Assembly: GCA_964574815.1 (NCBI GenBank)
Contig: CAZNPL010000022.1
Span: 40,888 to 104,887, forward strand
Length of the DNA stretch: 64,000 nt
From: CAZNPL01 sp964574815
Lineage (GTDB): Bacteria; Planctomycetota; Phycisphaerae; UBA1845
Reading direction: 5' to 3'
The notes below the pieces were generated by a model. That model ran no database searches. It had not been told where the DNA came from and worked only from the letters and a program-made list of their open reading frames with translations. Numbering within the stretch: the first letter of the stretch is position 1; every line of letters starts with the position of its first letter. Of the stretch, positions 1-8,107 are shown piece by piece. A program made the position numbers and the translations under genes.

Positions 1-289
1 CGGGCTCGACGGTCCACTCGAGCCCGGTCAAAGCAAGTCGCCGCGTATTCGCAACCGCGTAGAGATGCGGATCCTTCTCCTCCATCTCCTCGTAGAGCTG
101 CATCGCCACAGAAAGCGATCCTGCGTCGGCCTCACGCAAAACGGCCATCAAACGCGATGGCGTCAGACCGCTGGAAGGGTAGTCACGCCAGGCGTCCTCC
201 GGCCTGGGGTACAAAAGCCGACCGGGTCGAGGTCTGCCGGCCACCGACTGAGGGCGGATCGCATTGATGATTCGTCGGGTCCAGGTCAT
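1..289 (-). CDS. Phage portal protein, DUF935 / Mu gp29-like (partial, runs off left edge)
   Basis: Translating the reverse strand from the ATG at 289 gives about 96 residues with no stop before the window edge. The stretch YPSSGLTPSRLMAVLREAD followed by LYEEMEEKDPHLYAV and a TRRLALTGLEW segment matches the N-terminus of the DUF935 family as I know it. In Mu-like phages this protein is the portal through which DNA enters the capsid. A ribosome-binding site (GAGGAG) lies about eight bases upstream of the ATG. The gene starts 29 bp after the terminase stop on the same strand, so the two are probably one transcript. The terminase-then-portal order is the usual phage order. The family call is from recalled sequence patterns, without a profile search. 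Confidence 0.8.
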   Translation of the reverse strand, partial: MTWTRRIINAIRPQSVAGRPRPGRLLYPRPEDAWRDYPSSGLTPSRLMAVLREADAGSLSVAMQLYEEMEEKDPHLYAVANTRRLALTGLEWTVEP

Positions 290-318
290 GAGCGCAACTC
301 CTCGATCGTTCTCGTCTT

Positions 319-1626
319 TCACCATGTCCCCTCGCGGGCGAACGCCAGTGGCTTGACATTGAGACTGCTCACCGGACCGGCCTCGTTTCCCGCCGCCCGC
401 ACCGCAAGCGCCGCCGCCCAAAAGCGATCCGCGTGGCCATCGACGTTTCGACCGGCGTCGTAACGAGCAACTCCGGTCGGTGAGACCGATCGCCGTACGC
501 TGTGCCAGTCGTTCCGCAAACCGGCGTCCACCGGAATGCGAATCCGAGCCTCCTCCACGGCGATTCGCAGCCTCGTCGCCAACTCGTTTTTCACGACGCT
601 CGTAAACGTGACAGGCTCGACGCGATGAGCCCCGAAGTCCTCGACGGCCGATTCGGCCAGTTGCATGCCGATGCCCCCGGCGTCGATGCAGCAGCGACGC
701 AGCTCCGGCAGCCTGAGAATCTCGGAGAGCCGTTCGTACTGATCCCGGAAAGGTAGCTCGCGGTGCTCGTAGACGGCGCGCGTCACGAGCCGCTCGCCGT
801 CCCGCCGCAGCACCCACATCACCGTCAGATCACGCTTGCGACCGACGTCAACGCCGACGAAAAGCCCGGACCCCGCATCGGCAAGCCGATCAGGCTGAAC
901 CACTTTATCGAGCGACGGATCCTCGCACGCCGCAATCTGTTCGTAGGTGAGGAACGCCGTCGTCTCGTCGAGAAACTCGCACAGAAACTCCTGGCGAAAG
1001 AGCTCGTCGTCGCCCATCGAGGCACGGATTGCCTCAACGTCAACGCGCAGCCCCTGGGCAACCGCATCGTGCAGCGTGACGACCTCGCGTTCGAAACGCT
1101 CGTTACCCGCAAGCTCGTAGAACACGTTGCTCTTGCCCTTGGGCGTGGACGCGACGTCCAGTTCCCCGTCTCCGCGCAAAAGAGTCGGAAAGATCGAGGC
1201 CCAGATCTCGCGGTCGTCCGCATGCATGGCGAACTCGTCGAGCAACACATCGCCGGTGAAGCCGCGAATCGTCTGCGGGTTGGCCGGCAGACCGATGATG
1301 CGAACGCCGTTGGGAAGCGCGATCTCGAGCTGGCTCGTGCTCATCCCCTCGAATAACCGGCTCTTACAATGCCTCGCCGCAACCTGAAGAGCATGGCAGT
1401 GCTGCCGCGCTTTCTGCATGAGCTCGCGGCTCTGACGTTCGCTGGCCGAGAGAAAAACCTGGCTGCGACCCCGGTGCAGGCCCCTCAGGATTCGCCGAAG
1501 CGACTTGGTGAACGACTTGCCGGTCTGCCGCCCCCAGCACGACCAGCGGAACCGGGCGCGTGATTCAACATCCCGTTTCTGGTACGGCAGGAGATTCACA
1601 ATGGGTTTCGGTGTTGCCGGATGCAT
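319..1626 (-). CDS. Phage terminase large subunit (TerL)
   Basis: TerL is the ATPase/nuclease that cuts concatemeric phage DNA and drives it into the prohead. The 435-residue product shows a Walker A-type loop (GRQTGKS, residues 32-38), a Walker B-type segment DVLLDE (126-131) and a STPKGKSN coupling segment. A C-terminal RNase H-fold nuclease follows, with VGVDVGRKRD around residue 260 supplying the first catalytic Asp. The reading frame stays open far upstream, but I place the start at the ATG at 1626. The DNA just before it is a heptamer repeat typical of spacers in this genome, and the MHPATPKP N-terminus fits the family. The portal gene follows 29 bp downstream. A prophage, a gene transfer agent or a phage remnant are all possible, since the rest lies outside the window. 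Confidence 0.86.
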   Translation of the reverse strand: MHPATPKPIVNLLPYQKRDVESRARFRWSCWGRQTGKSFTKSLRRILRGLHRGRSQVFLSASERQSRELMQKARQHCHALQVAARHCKSRLFEGMSTSQLEIALPNGVRIIGLPANPQTIRGFTGDVLLDEFAMHADDREIWASIFPTLLRGDGELDVASTPKGKSNVFYELAGNERFEREVVTLHDAVAQGLRVDVEAIRASMGDDELFRQEFLCEFLDETTAFLTYEQIAACEDPSLDKVVQPDRLADAGSGLFVGVDVGRKRDLTVMWVLRRDGERLVTRAVYEHRELPFRDQYERLSEILRLPELRRCCIDAGGIGMQLAESAVEDFGAHRVEPVTFTSVVKNELATRLRIAVEEARIRIPVDAGLRNDWHSVRRSVSPTGVARYDAGRNVDGHADRFWAAALAVRAAGNEAGPVSSLNVKPLAFAREGTW

Positions 1627-1627
1627 G

Positions 1628-1655
1628 AGCTTCAGTTGCCAGTCCTCAGTTCTCA
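1628..1655 (-). repeat. Four heptamer repeats (TGRNRAC-like) just upstream of the terminase start
   Basis: Read on the minus strand, four successive 7-base units begin with TGA or TGG (TGAGAAC, TGAGGAC, TGGCAAC, TGAAGCT). The same heptamer pattern occurs at 16776-16803 and 29694-29714. It resembles the short tandem heptanucleotide repeats known from cyanobacterial and planctomycete spacers. Its presence argues that the DNA upstream of 1626 is non-coding. Confidence 0.6.
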
Positions 1656-2374
1656 CGTCTCGCACGACAGCCCTCAGACCTCGACTCCCGTTACCAAAGC
1701 CGGCGGATCCACCCATCCCGCGGCCGACGCTCTCGATCTCCTCCTCACCCGCCTCGCGTCCCTTCCGCGTGAACGCGGCCGGCCCCGCAGAGCGGTTCGC
1801 GGAAGGATCGCCGCTCGACCGAGCCGCCCTCTCCCGCTTGCGCCTAAAGAACACGGGGGCTGTTCCAGAATTTTCTCGAATTCCTTGAACACCCCGTAAC
1901 ACATGCAAAAACGCGGTTTTTCCCGGGAGCCGTCGGCCCGACGGCAGGAGCGCATCGTCAGACTGACGCCGAACGACAGCCGGAATCAGGAAATGCCGAT
2001 AAACGCCACGCCCGGCCGTCAGCGGCTTCGCCCGCAGACACCGACAAGCGAAGGCTGGCTCCGGAGCCGTCACCAAGGCTCGCAACACAAACCCCGGCGC
2101 CAACTCGTCGCACGCCGCCGGCCCCGGGAAATGGAAGAGCTCGGCTCCGATCGTAAAAGCAGAACGGTAAACTTAACCGTGACGCTTATAGGCCGTCCTC
2201 AAGCGACCCGTAGGGGGCGATCAAACTGGACCGCCCCTCTGGCGTGGAATGGCCACGCGGTATAACATGGACGCTTTCGAAGGTCCCGTAGCACCGAAGA
2301 CGGCGTAGCATCGCACATCGGGGTTACCGGCCGCTGATTCTCAAGGTTCGTCAGAAAGGAGTTGTGTAAAACAC
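1656..2374. other. Spacer between the terminase and rpsU, no supported gene
   Basis: About 720 bp. Several frames are open because of high GC, but none gives a product I recognise. The minus-strand frame joined to the terminase is Arg/Ser/Gly-rich and looks like chance translation. It may hold the promoter of the terminase operon (leftward) and that of rpsU (rightward). Confidence 0.45.
2242..2266 (+). promoter_or_regulatory. Possible rpsU promoter element with a small inverted repeat
   Basis: A TATAAC box at 2261-2266 is a good -10 candidate about 110 bp ahead of rpsU. Immediately before it is an inverted repeat, GCGTGG (2242-2247) and CCACGC (2253-2258), which could be an operator. No clear -35 is visible. 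This is inference from pattern only. Confidence 0.25.
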
Positions 2375-2554
2375 GTGATCAAGGTTCGCCCGCGAGGAAA
2401 CGAGAGCGTTCAGCAGATGATGAAGCGCTTTAAGCGTCTTTGTATGCGTGAGGGTTTGACCAGGGACATCAAGCGCACCAGCTACTACGAAAAACCCTCA
2501 GAGAAGCGGCGCCGCAAGACGCGCAAGGCCCAACGAAAAGCCGCCGCAGCCTAA
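2375..2554 (+). CDS. rpsU: 30S ribosomal protein S21
   Basis: A GTG-started 59-residue basic protein reading MIKVRPRGNESVQQMMKRF, then RLCMREGLTRDIKRTSYYEK, and an Arg/Lys-rich tail ending in KAAAA. This is the S21 family pattern, including the conserved YYEKPSEKRRRK region. S21 binds the 30S platform near the anti-Shine-Dalgarno end of 16S rRNA and takes part in initiation. A ribosome-binding site, AAAGGAG, ends at 2361, 13 bases before the GTG. The spacing is slightly long, but no other in-frame start precedes the conserved N-terminus. The gene appears monocistronic, with a hairpin and a convergent gene downstream. Confidence 0.93.
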   Translation: MIKVRPRGNESVQQMMKRFKRLCMREGLTRDIKRTSYYEKPSEKRRRKTRKAQRKAAAA

Positions 2555-2717
2555 CGTCAATTCACTTTGTCTGTTTCGCAGTGACGCACGCCGTGTAACA
2601 CCGCGCGCTTTACTATAAATAGACCGCTCGTATCCCGCCTGGCGCGGAGTGCGCTCCGGGTGCCCGTGCTCATCAATACCGCGACAGTCAAGGAGCCGCC
2701 TGGAAAAAACCGCCCGC

Positions 2718-2736
2718 GCTTGCCGCGAAGGCAAGC
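2718..2736. terminator. Hairpin between convergent rpsU and STAS genes
   Basis: A perfect 7-bp stem (GCTTGCC at 2718-2724, GGCAAGC at 2730-2736) with a GCGAA loop sits between two convergent genes. There is no T-tract on either side, so it would be an imperfect bidirectional terminator or simply a structured spacer. Confidence 0.35.
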
Positions 2737-2751
2737 CGTGCCAAAACCGCT

Positions 2752-3102
2752 TTAACTTTCAGGCGCTTCCTCGATCTGAATCGCCGCCAACCCCAGCGAG
2801 ATGTTGTCCGCAAACTTGAACAGCTTGTCCAGACCCGTGATCAAAAACACACCCCAGACGTGCGAGTTGATCGCACACAGAATGAGCTTACGCTGGCCCG
2901 CGAGACTGACCACTTTGCGAAGCTTGAGCAGTTTGGCGATGTTGGAGGAATTGAGGTAGCTCACATTGGCAAAATCAAGCACGACGTCCACAGGTGGCCT
3001 GTCCTTGAACTGCTCGATCAGCATGTTCAGGTCGTCCGTAAGCGAAGGATCGTCCTGAAGCTTCGCAATAACGATGTCTTCCGACCACCTTTGAATGGGC
3101 AT
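2752..3102 (-). CDS. STAS-domain protein (anti-sigma factor antagonist type)
   Basis: The 116-residue product consists of a single STAS domain. It has the alternating beta/alpha pattern, with VDVVLDFANVSYLNSSNIAK as the central strand and conserved Ser-containing loop, followed by LLKLRKVV and KLILCAIN. STAS proteins of this size usually bind anti-sigma kinases in partner-switching regulation, and the Ser in LNSSN is where SpoIIAA-type proteins are phosphorylated. The start at 3102 is preceded by AGGGACGAT, a good ribosome-binding site, whereas the upstream extension is Arg/Ser-rich and poorly supported. No kinase or sigma factor lies next to it, so the partner is unknown. Confidence 0.8.
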   Translation of the reverse strand: MPIQRWSEDIVIAKLQDDPSLTDDLNMLIEQFKDRPPVDVVLDFANVSYLNSSNIAKLLKLRKVVSLAGQRKLILCAINSHVWGVFLITGLDKLFKFADNISLGLAAIQIEEAPES

Positions 3103-3171
3103 ATCGTCCCTTTCGCCGGACCTCGATGTTGAACGCAGAGTATCGCGTGGAGATTCGCGTGTCAAACGAGC

Positions 3172-4167
3172 CTAACGCGAACGAATCAACAGAGCCCGGT
3201 CGATGCGGTCCCGATCCAGAACCGAGGCGATGTCGGCCAGAAACCGCCGGGCATCCTGATAGTACCCCGCCGTGGGCGTGAGGCCGTCGACGCGCCCCGT
3301 CCAGTACCGATTGAACGCGGTCATGTACAACTCCCGGACGTATTTGCTGAAGATCCCGGCCAGCGCAATGGCGAAGTGATGATCCTCCCCCTCCGTGATG
3401 AACTCAATCCGCCCCGCACGTCCGAAAATCTTCAACGCATAAGCGCTGCGCAACTCCGACTCCGCCAGGATATCGATGTGCGGCACATCAAACGCCGTTC
3501 TCAAAACCGAAGCGTAATGCGTGCGCCCCCCCTGACGATCGATCAGCACGTGAAGGGCCTGCCCGGGTACCGCCGCTGCAACTCTTTGAACAATCCGTAA
3601 CGCCAGGCTCATCGACACGCTTGCCTTGTTGCGCGTGTTGGCCACGAGGCGATTGAACCGCCCCTCGAGAAGGGGCTCCACAAAGATTCCGGCCAATCGG
3701 GCACCCGCCCGCCGCAGATCGGCCACCAGAGCATTGGCGTGCAGCTTCAATGATCCCGCATCATTCTCCAGCGGCAGACCCACGTCGAAGCCCCGGTACC
3801 AGGGATAGTCGTCCATCCGATCGGACGCTTCCGAAACCACCGCCCCCAGAAGCGCCCGAAAATCACTCACCGGAACGCCCCCCGCGAGCGCGCCCACCAG
3901 CGCCGTACGTTCGAGCGGCCCCAACCCTGATTTTCTTTGATAAAGCCGTTTGCTGTCCAGCACGGGCAGACGCGGATCGTGTCGGTCGATCCGGTTGGTC
4001 GTGCTGGCGCGCAAACACTCCCAGAGACAACGGCCGACCGCCGCGTCGGGCACCTCGACCGCCACCCCGCTTACCACCAGCGGCCCAAGCATCGGCCCGT
4101 AACCGGCCTCGTCAATCCCAACCAGAACGGCCAAGATCGTATCCCCTTCGCGACACAGATCCTCCAT
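3172..4167 (-). CDS. RNase HII-like ribonuclease H-fold protein
   Basis: The N-terminus carries LVGIDEAGYGPMLGPLV, which corresponds to the GIDEAGRGPLAGPVV signature of RNase HII with its catalytic Asp-Glu pair. A DSKRL segment follows, as in the family (DSKKL). The product is 331 residues, longer than the usual 200-220, with extra segments between the catalytic blocks. One of these contains VLIDRQGGRTHY, which may provide a further active-site Asp. RNase HII cleaves RNA in RNA/DNA hybrids and at single ribonucleotides. The Tyr in place of Arg in GYGP and the extra length mark it as a divergent branch, so its substrate is uncertain. The start at 4167 is the ATG closest to the conserved block. 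Longer starts up to 4347 are possible. Confidence 0.72.
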   Translation of the reverse strand: MEDLCREGDTILAVLVGIDEAGYGPMLGPLVVSGVAVEVPDAAVGRCLWECLRASTTNRIDRHDPRLPVLDSKRLYQRKSGLGPLERTALVGALAGGVPVSDFRALLGAVVSEASDRMDDYPWYRGFDVGLPLENDAGSLKLHANALVADLRRAGARLAGIFVEPLLEGRFNRLVANTRNKASVSMSLALRIVQRVAAAVPGQALHVLIDRQGGRTHYASVLRTAFDVPHIDILAESELRSAYALKIFGRAGRIEFITEGEDHHFAIALAGIFSKYVRELYMTAFNRYWTGRVDGLTPTAGYYQDARRFLADIASVLDRDRIDRALLIRSR

Positions 4168-4487
4168 TGACGATCCGATTCTAACCGGCGCGCCCAACGC
4201 CGCAACAAGAAGGCGTCCGCCCTCCGGCAGGCGATGACCTCGAATCGGAATGTCCCACAAAGGTATGATTCGGACCAGGACGCTCGGTGGCACGACAGGG
4301 CAGACGCCACCCCGGTAGTGTCCGTCCGCAACACCAGGGGATCGCAATGGAGACCGGCCGCTACGCGACCAACGAATAAATCGGCGTGATCACCGCGATC
4401 GCCTGCGGGGAACGGTCCGTGGAACTCGACTTCTCGCAATGACGCCAAGCGGGTCAATCGCGCCCCCGCCCGGCCGCCGGCGATGGG
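4168..4487. other. Spacer, no supported gene
   Basis: About 320 bp between the nuclease start and the stop of the metalloprotease, both on the minus strand. The nuclease frame is open upstream to 4347 but has no recognisable content there. This stretch probably includes the nuclease promoter and the end of the protease transcript. Confidence 0.4.
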
Positions 4488-7457
4488 TCATCCTCCGCAG
4501 CAAGGATCGATCCCCACGATCGCGTTAAGCACCGCGAAAACATCCAGCAGGTTGATCGTGCCGTTGCCGCCGCAGGGCTCCACGTCGTCGTCCTCGAATG
4601 AGCACGTTGAAAAGTCGCCGCCGATGCCGTCCAGAACGCAGAAAATGTCAAACAGGTTGCGCACGCCGTTCCCGTCAACGTCACCGTAAAGCCTCGGGAT
4701 CACGTCGCACACGCCTCCGGAACAAACGCCGTCGAAACAAGGGTCGCCCGACGCGCACGCCGGCTCCGGACCGTCAGGAACGGGCGTCAGCGTCACCGAG
4801 CCGTCCGGATTGCACGACCCAACCGTGCACGGATTCCCGTCGTCGATCAACGTGATGCCACCGGTCAGCGGATCACAGCATTCGGTCTCCGTATCGTAGT
4901 TGATCGGAAACGTGCAGAACCCGTCAACGGTACACACGTCGTCCGTGCACAGATCACCGTCATCGCAGTCCTCGGGACCGGTGCAGGCAACCTGACATTC
5001 ATCGGGAATCGAGTCCCCGCCGGAAGGCGGGGGGCAATTGGAGCAGGTGCTCTGCGTGACGGTCACGCAAACCGAACTCCAGAAGTTCGTGCAGCAGTCC
5101 GGTTGGAAGCCGCAGACACAATCCTCGACGATCGGATCGTCACAGCCGGGCTCTTCGTGGATGCTGAAGCAGTCGCTGTCAGGCCCGTTGCAGTCCAGGC
5201 TCGTGCCGTCACGAATATCGCAGAAGTCGGGCACGCCGTTGGGTTGACAGTCGGGATCGGTTCCCGAGGCGATGTCGCATTCATCGGGTACGCCATTCGG
5301 CTGACAATCCGGACTCGTCAGATCCGCAATGTCACACTCATCCGGCACACCGTTGCTGTTGCAGTCCGCACTGGACAGATCCGCAATGTCGCACTCGTCC
5401 GGCACACCATTCGGCTGGCAGTCCGCACTTGTCATATCTGCGATGTCGCACTCATCGGGAATCGCGTTGTTGTTGCAGTCCGCGCTTGACTGATCCGCGA
5501 TGTCGCACTCGTCCGGCAGGTTGTTGCCGTTGCAGTCGGGACTCGTCTGATTGGCTACGTCACAATCGTCCGGCACGCCGTTGCCGTTGCAATCATCCTC
5601 GCATTCGTCCGGTATGAGGTTGCCGTTGCAGTCCAGCGACCCCCCGCAGCCCGGCACGTCGCAGTCACCGCCCGGATCCCCGCAATCCACGTCGCAGACG
5701 TCCAGCACCCCGTTGTTGTTGCAATCCTGCTGCACACCCACGTCGTCGATGTACCAGTCGTCCCCCGCATCGTCGACCTCCGTCCGGAAACGGACGCGGA
5801 ATTCGTCGTGCAGCGCATCGGCTGGCAGCACGTGGAAGTACGAGTCGAACGCCGTCTGGTCCGAACCGTCCGATGTCACACGATTCAACTCGACCCACGA
5901 TTGCCCGTCGTTCAAATACTCCACAACCAGTTCTTCGCCCGACTCGACCCCGCGATGTTGCGTCTGATAAGACAACGCCGCCGTGATCACGCTGCCCAAC
6001 TGGATTGCATTGCTCCGGATCTCATCGTCTTCGTACAAACCGGATCCTCGGGCGTCCAGGTTGAGCGACAGCGCGCCGCTCGGCTCGTTCTCAGCATCCC
6101 CGTTCACGGCCCCGCCGTTGTTGAAGGACCACTTGGCCGTATCGAGCGTCGTGGACGGAAAAGGGTCAAAGAACGGCGTCGTCTGCGGATCCGCCAGATC
6201 GCTGAGGCAGGTCCGCGTGTCCTTGAAACCACTGATCGTCGTCACCGAGATGGGAGCAAAGCTCGTCAGGATGCCGTCACAACCTCCCAGCCCGGAGCAC
6301 ATGATGTGGCAGCCGGTCGGCTCACCGTCACAGTGAAACGCACTCCAGTTGTGCCCGATCTCGTGAGATGTCAGCGCCACGCGGCGGGTCAGATTGCTCG
6401 AGAATCGCGACTGCGACAGGCCATAAGCGCTCCCCCCGCACACGACGCTGACGTAAGCGATGCCGATCGTCGTGCCGTCAAGATTCTTGCCGGTGAAAAG
6501 GTGCGCCACGTCACGCCGGATGTCACTTTCCGGTAGGCTGTTCCACACGCCGCGGAACTGGGGAAGCAAATCTTGGGCGTCGGTGAACGTGTAAGTGCCG
6601 CTCACGGTCCGCACAATCACCGTCGTGATCTCGTACGTGATGCCGATGCCCGTTACCTCGTAGATCGGCTCCATGTTGAGAACGATGTTCTCCATGTCCG
6701 CGACCGTGGCGCCCACGTCAGAGCCGTTCAAGACGTAAAAATCGAAGTCTGCGTCGAGGCCCAAATCCGTGATCTCGAGTCCCGTACCGCTCGATGAAGC
6801 CGAAGCGCTGGCAGCTCCGTTCTGAGCAAACACGTCCACCTCGCCCATATAATGCGCGAGCGTCGTCCCACACGAGTGCGCTTCGTTGCTGTCCCAGTCG
6901 CTGTCGCGATAAACGACGTATTCGTCAGCCTCGCCCGGCAACCCGAGGCGGGTCACCGAATCCACTCCGTACTTCTCCTCGGGCGTATGCACCACCGCCC
7001 GTAACCGCCCGTTGACAAACGAAGCCGCTACCTTCGCCTCCGGCATGCCGCGCACGGTTCCCCGAAACGTCTGCACCGGCGGGGCTTCGACCGGCAGCAG
7101 CGCTCCCGTCTGATCAACCTGCACCAAGACCTGGAAATCATCACTGCGAATCGAGTGCTTCTCCAGTTCGAGCGTCACCGGTTGCCCCTCGATGACGACC
7201 GGCGCGAAGATGCGATCGTCGTCCGGTCGCCTCACCGCGATGCGCTGGATGCTTGATTCGGAAACGTCCAGCGCCGCGTTTGCGGCCTGCTCCAGCGATC
7301 GCAAACGAGGCCCGGAGGGCGACCCCACGCTCCCCTGATCCTCCGCCGCCGTCGCGGTCGAAGAAAGAAACGATGCAAAAATCAACACCGCAGGAAGCAC
7401 GAAGACGAGAGCGGCGCACAAAACACCCGAACGGCTCCGATTGTTGGAACGCGGCAT
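4488..7457 (-). CDS. Secreted reprolysin-type zinc metalloprotease with Asp/Cys repeats and dockerin-like tail
   Basis: The 989-residue exported protein has a basic N-region and hydrophobic segment (residues 10-38) forming a signal peptide. A metzincin-type catalytic domain follows, with HEIGHNWSAFH near residue 362 matching HExxHxxxxxxH, the zinc site of M12B-like peptidases. After a jelly-roll-like segment (440-580, ending DDWYIDDVG) come about ten repeats of the form DCNxNGVPDECDIA (585-755), likely Ca2+-binding turns. Cys-rich segments (CDDGDLCTDDVC) lead to a 65-residue C-terminal module, YGDVDGNGVRNLFDIFC to GIDPCCGG. Two other proteases in this window carry the same module. A TTGGAG ribosome-binding site precedes the ATG at 7457. 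Extracellular protein degradation is the likely role, with the C-terminal module probably serving anchoring or assembly (inference). Confidence 0.85.
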   Translation of the reverse strand: MPRSNNRSRSGVLCAALVFVLPAVLIFASFLSSTATAAEDQGSVGSPSGPRLRSLEQAANAALDVSESSIQRIAVRRPDDDRIFAPVVIEGQPVTLELEKHSIRSDDFQVLVQVDQTGALLPVEAPPVQTFRGTVRGMPEAKVAASFVNGRLRAVVHTPEEKYGVDSVTRLGLPGEADEYVVYRDSDWDSNEAHSCGTTLAHYMGEVDVFAQNGAASASASSSGTGLEITDLGLDADFDFYVLNGSDVGATVADMENIVLNMEPIYEVTGIGITYEITTVIVRTVSGTYTFTDAQDLLPQFRGVWNSLPESDIRRDVAHLFTGKNLDGTTIGIAYVSVVCGGSAYGLSQSRFSSNLTRRVALTSHEIGHNWSAFHCDGEPTGCHIMCSGLGGCDGILTSFAPISVTTISGFKDTRTCLSDLADPQTTPFFDPFPSTTLDTAKWSFNNGGAVNGDAENEPSGALSLNLDARGSGLYEDDEIRSNAIQLGSVITAALSYQTQHRGVESGEELVVEYLNDGQSWVELNRVTSDGSDQTAFDSYFHVLPADALHDEFRVRFRTEVDDAGDDWYIDDVGVQQDCNNNGVLDVCDVDCGDPGGDCDVPGCGGSLDCNGNLIPDECEDDCNGNGVPDDCDVANQTSPDCNGNNLPDECDIADQSSADCNNNAIPDECDIADMTSADCQPNGVPDECDIADLSSADCNSNGVPDECDIADLTSPDCQPNGVPDECDIASGTDPDCQPNGVPDFCDIRDGTSLDCNGPDSDCFSIHEEPGCDDPIVEDCVCGFQPDCCTNFWSSVCVTVTQSTCSNCPPPSGGDSIPDECQVACTGPEDCDDGDLCTDDVCTVDGFCTFPINYDTETECCDPLTGGITLIDDGNPCTVGSCNPDGSVTLTPVPDGPEPACASGDPCFDGVCSGGVCDVIPRLYGDVDGNGVRNLFDIFCVLDGIGGDFSTCSFEDDDVEPCGGNGTINLLDVFAVLNAIVGIDPCCGG

Positions 7458-8107
7458 GATCAACTCCAATTCTGGATCGTGAGGGCCCACTTTTTGGTGT
7501 CGCAAGAGGCAACGTCACAACGGGCGTCGCAGGCGGTTCAGATGCGCACGGCCCAGTTGTCCTGAGACATCGCCCATGAAGAACCCGCAATTCCCACCCG
7601 TCTCATAATAGCGGCGCCCCCCACAGCGTTCAAGGAAGTTGGCAACAACGTCAGCGTCCGTAACCGCCCCGCAACCGCGATTTCGAGGAGCGTGCCAGCG
7701 CCCGCGCGGCGTACCACGCGCATCCGAGTACCATGGCCCGTGTGTCCGACCCACCGACCGAGTGGTCTCTTTTAATCGTCCAAACCGCTCATGATTCCGA
7801 ATAAACGCCACGAATCCTCACGCCGGAATTTGTCGAATCCTGCTTCAACCGTTGGCGCCGCTTCTTAAATCGATTAACATGGCCAACAGCTTGTGCTATC
7901 GGGCCGGCGGAGGGCATGGGAGACCGCAAAGGTGAGCGGTCGAAGTGGGTCAAGAACGCCCGGGGACCGGCCTCAACTCCTCATGATGCGAAGTGTGCGC
8001 CCGGTCTGCACTACGCAGCCGATCGTCGTTCCCTTCCGCGTCGTTCCCGTTGCAGCCACACCTTGTGCGGCGCTCTTCCCCGACACGATTTTATGCAGGA
8101 GGAAGCC
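7458..8107. other. Divergent promoter region between two secreted proteases
   Basis: About 650 bp separate the leftward metalloprotease from the rightward papain-like protease. Open frames on both strands are short, Arg-rich and unlike any family. The region probably holds both promoters. An excellent ribosome-binding site for the rightward gene lies at its right end. Confidence 0.45.

Noticed and set aside
1627..2103. N-terminal extension of the terminase by about 159 residues
   Set aside because: The sequence is Arg/Ser-rich, lacks family similarity and crosses a heptamer repeat typical of spacers.
7515..7811. 98-residue open frame on the minus strand
   Set aside because: No ribosome-binding site, no recognisable motif, and composition like chance frames in this GC-rich DNA.
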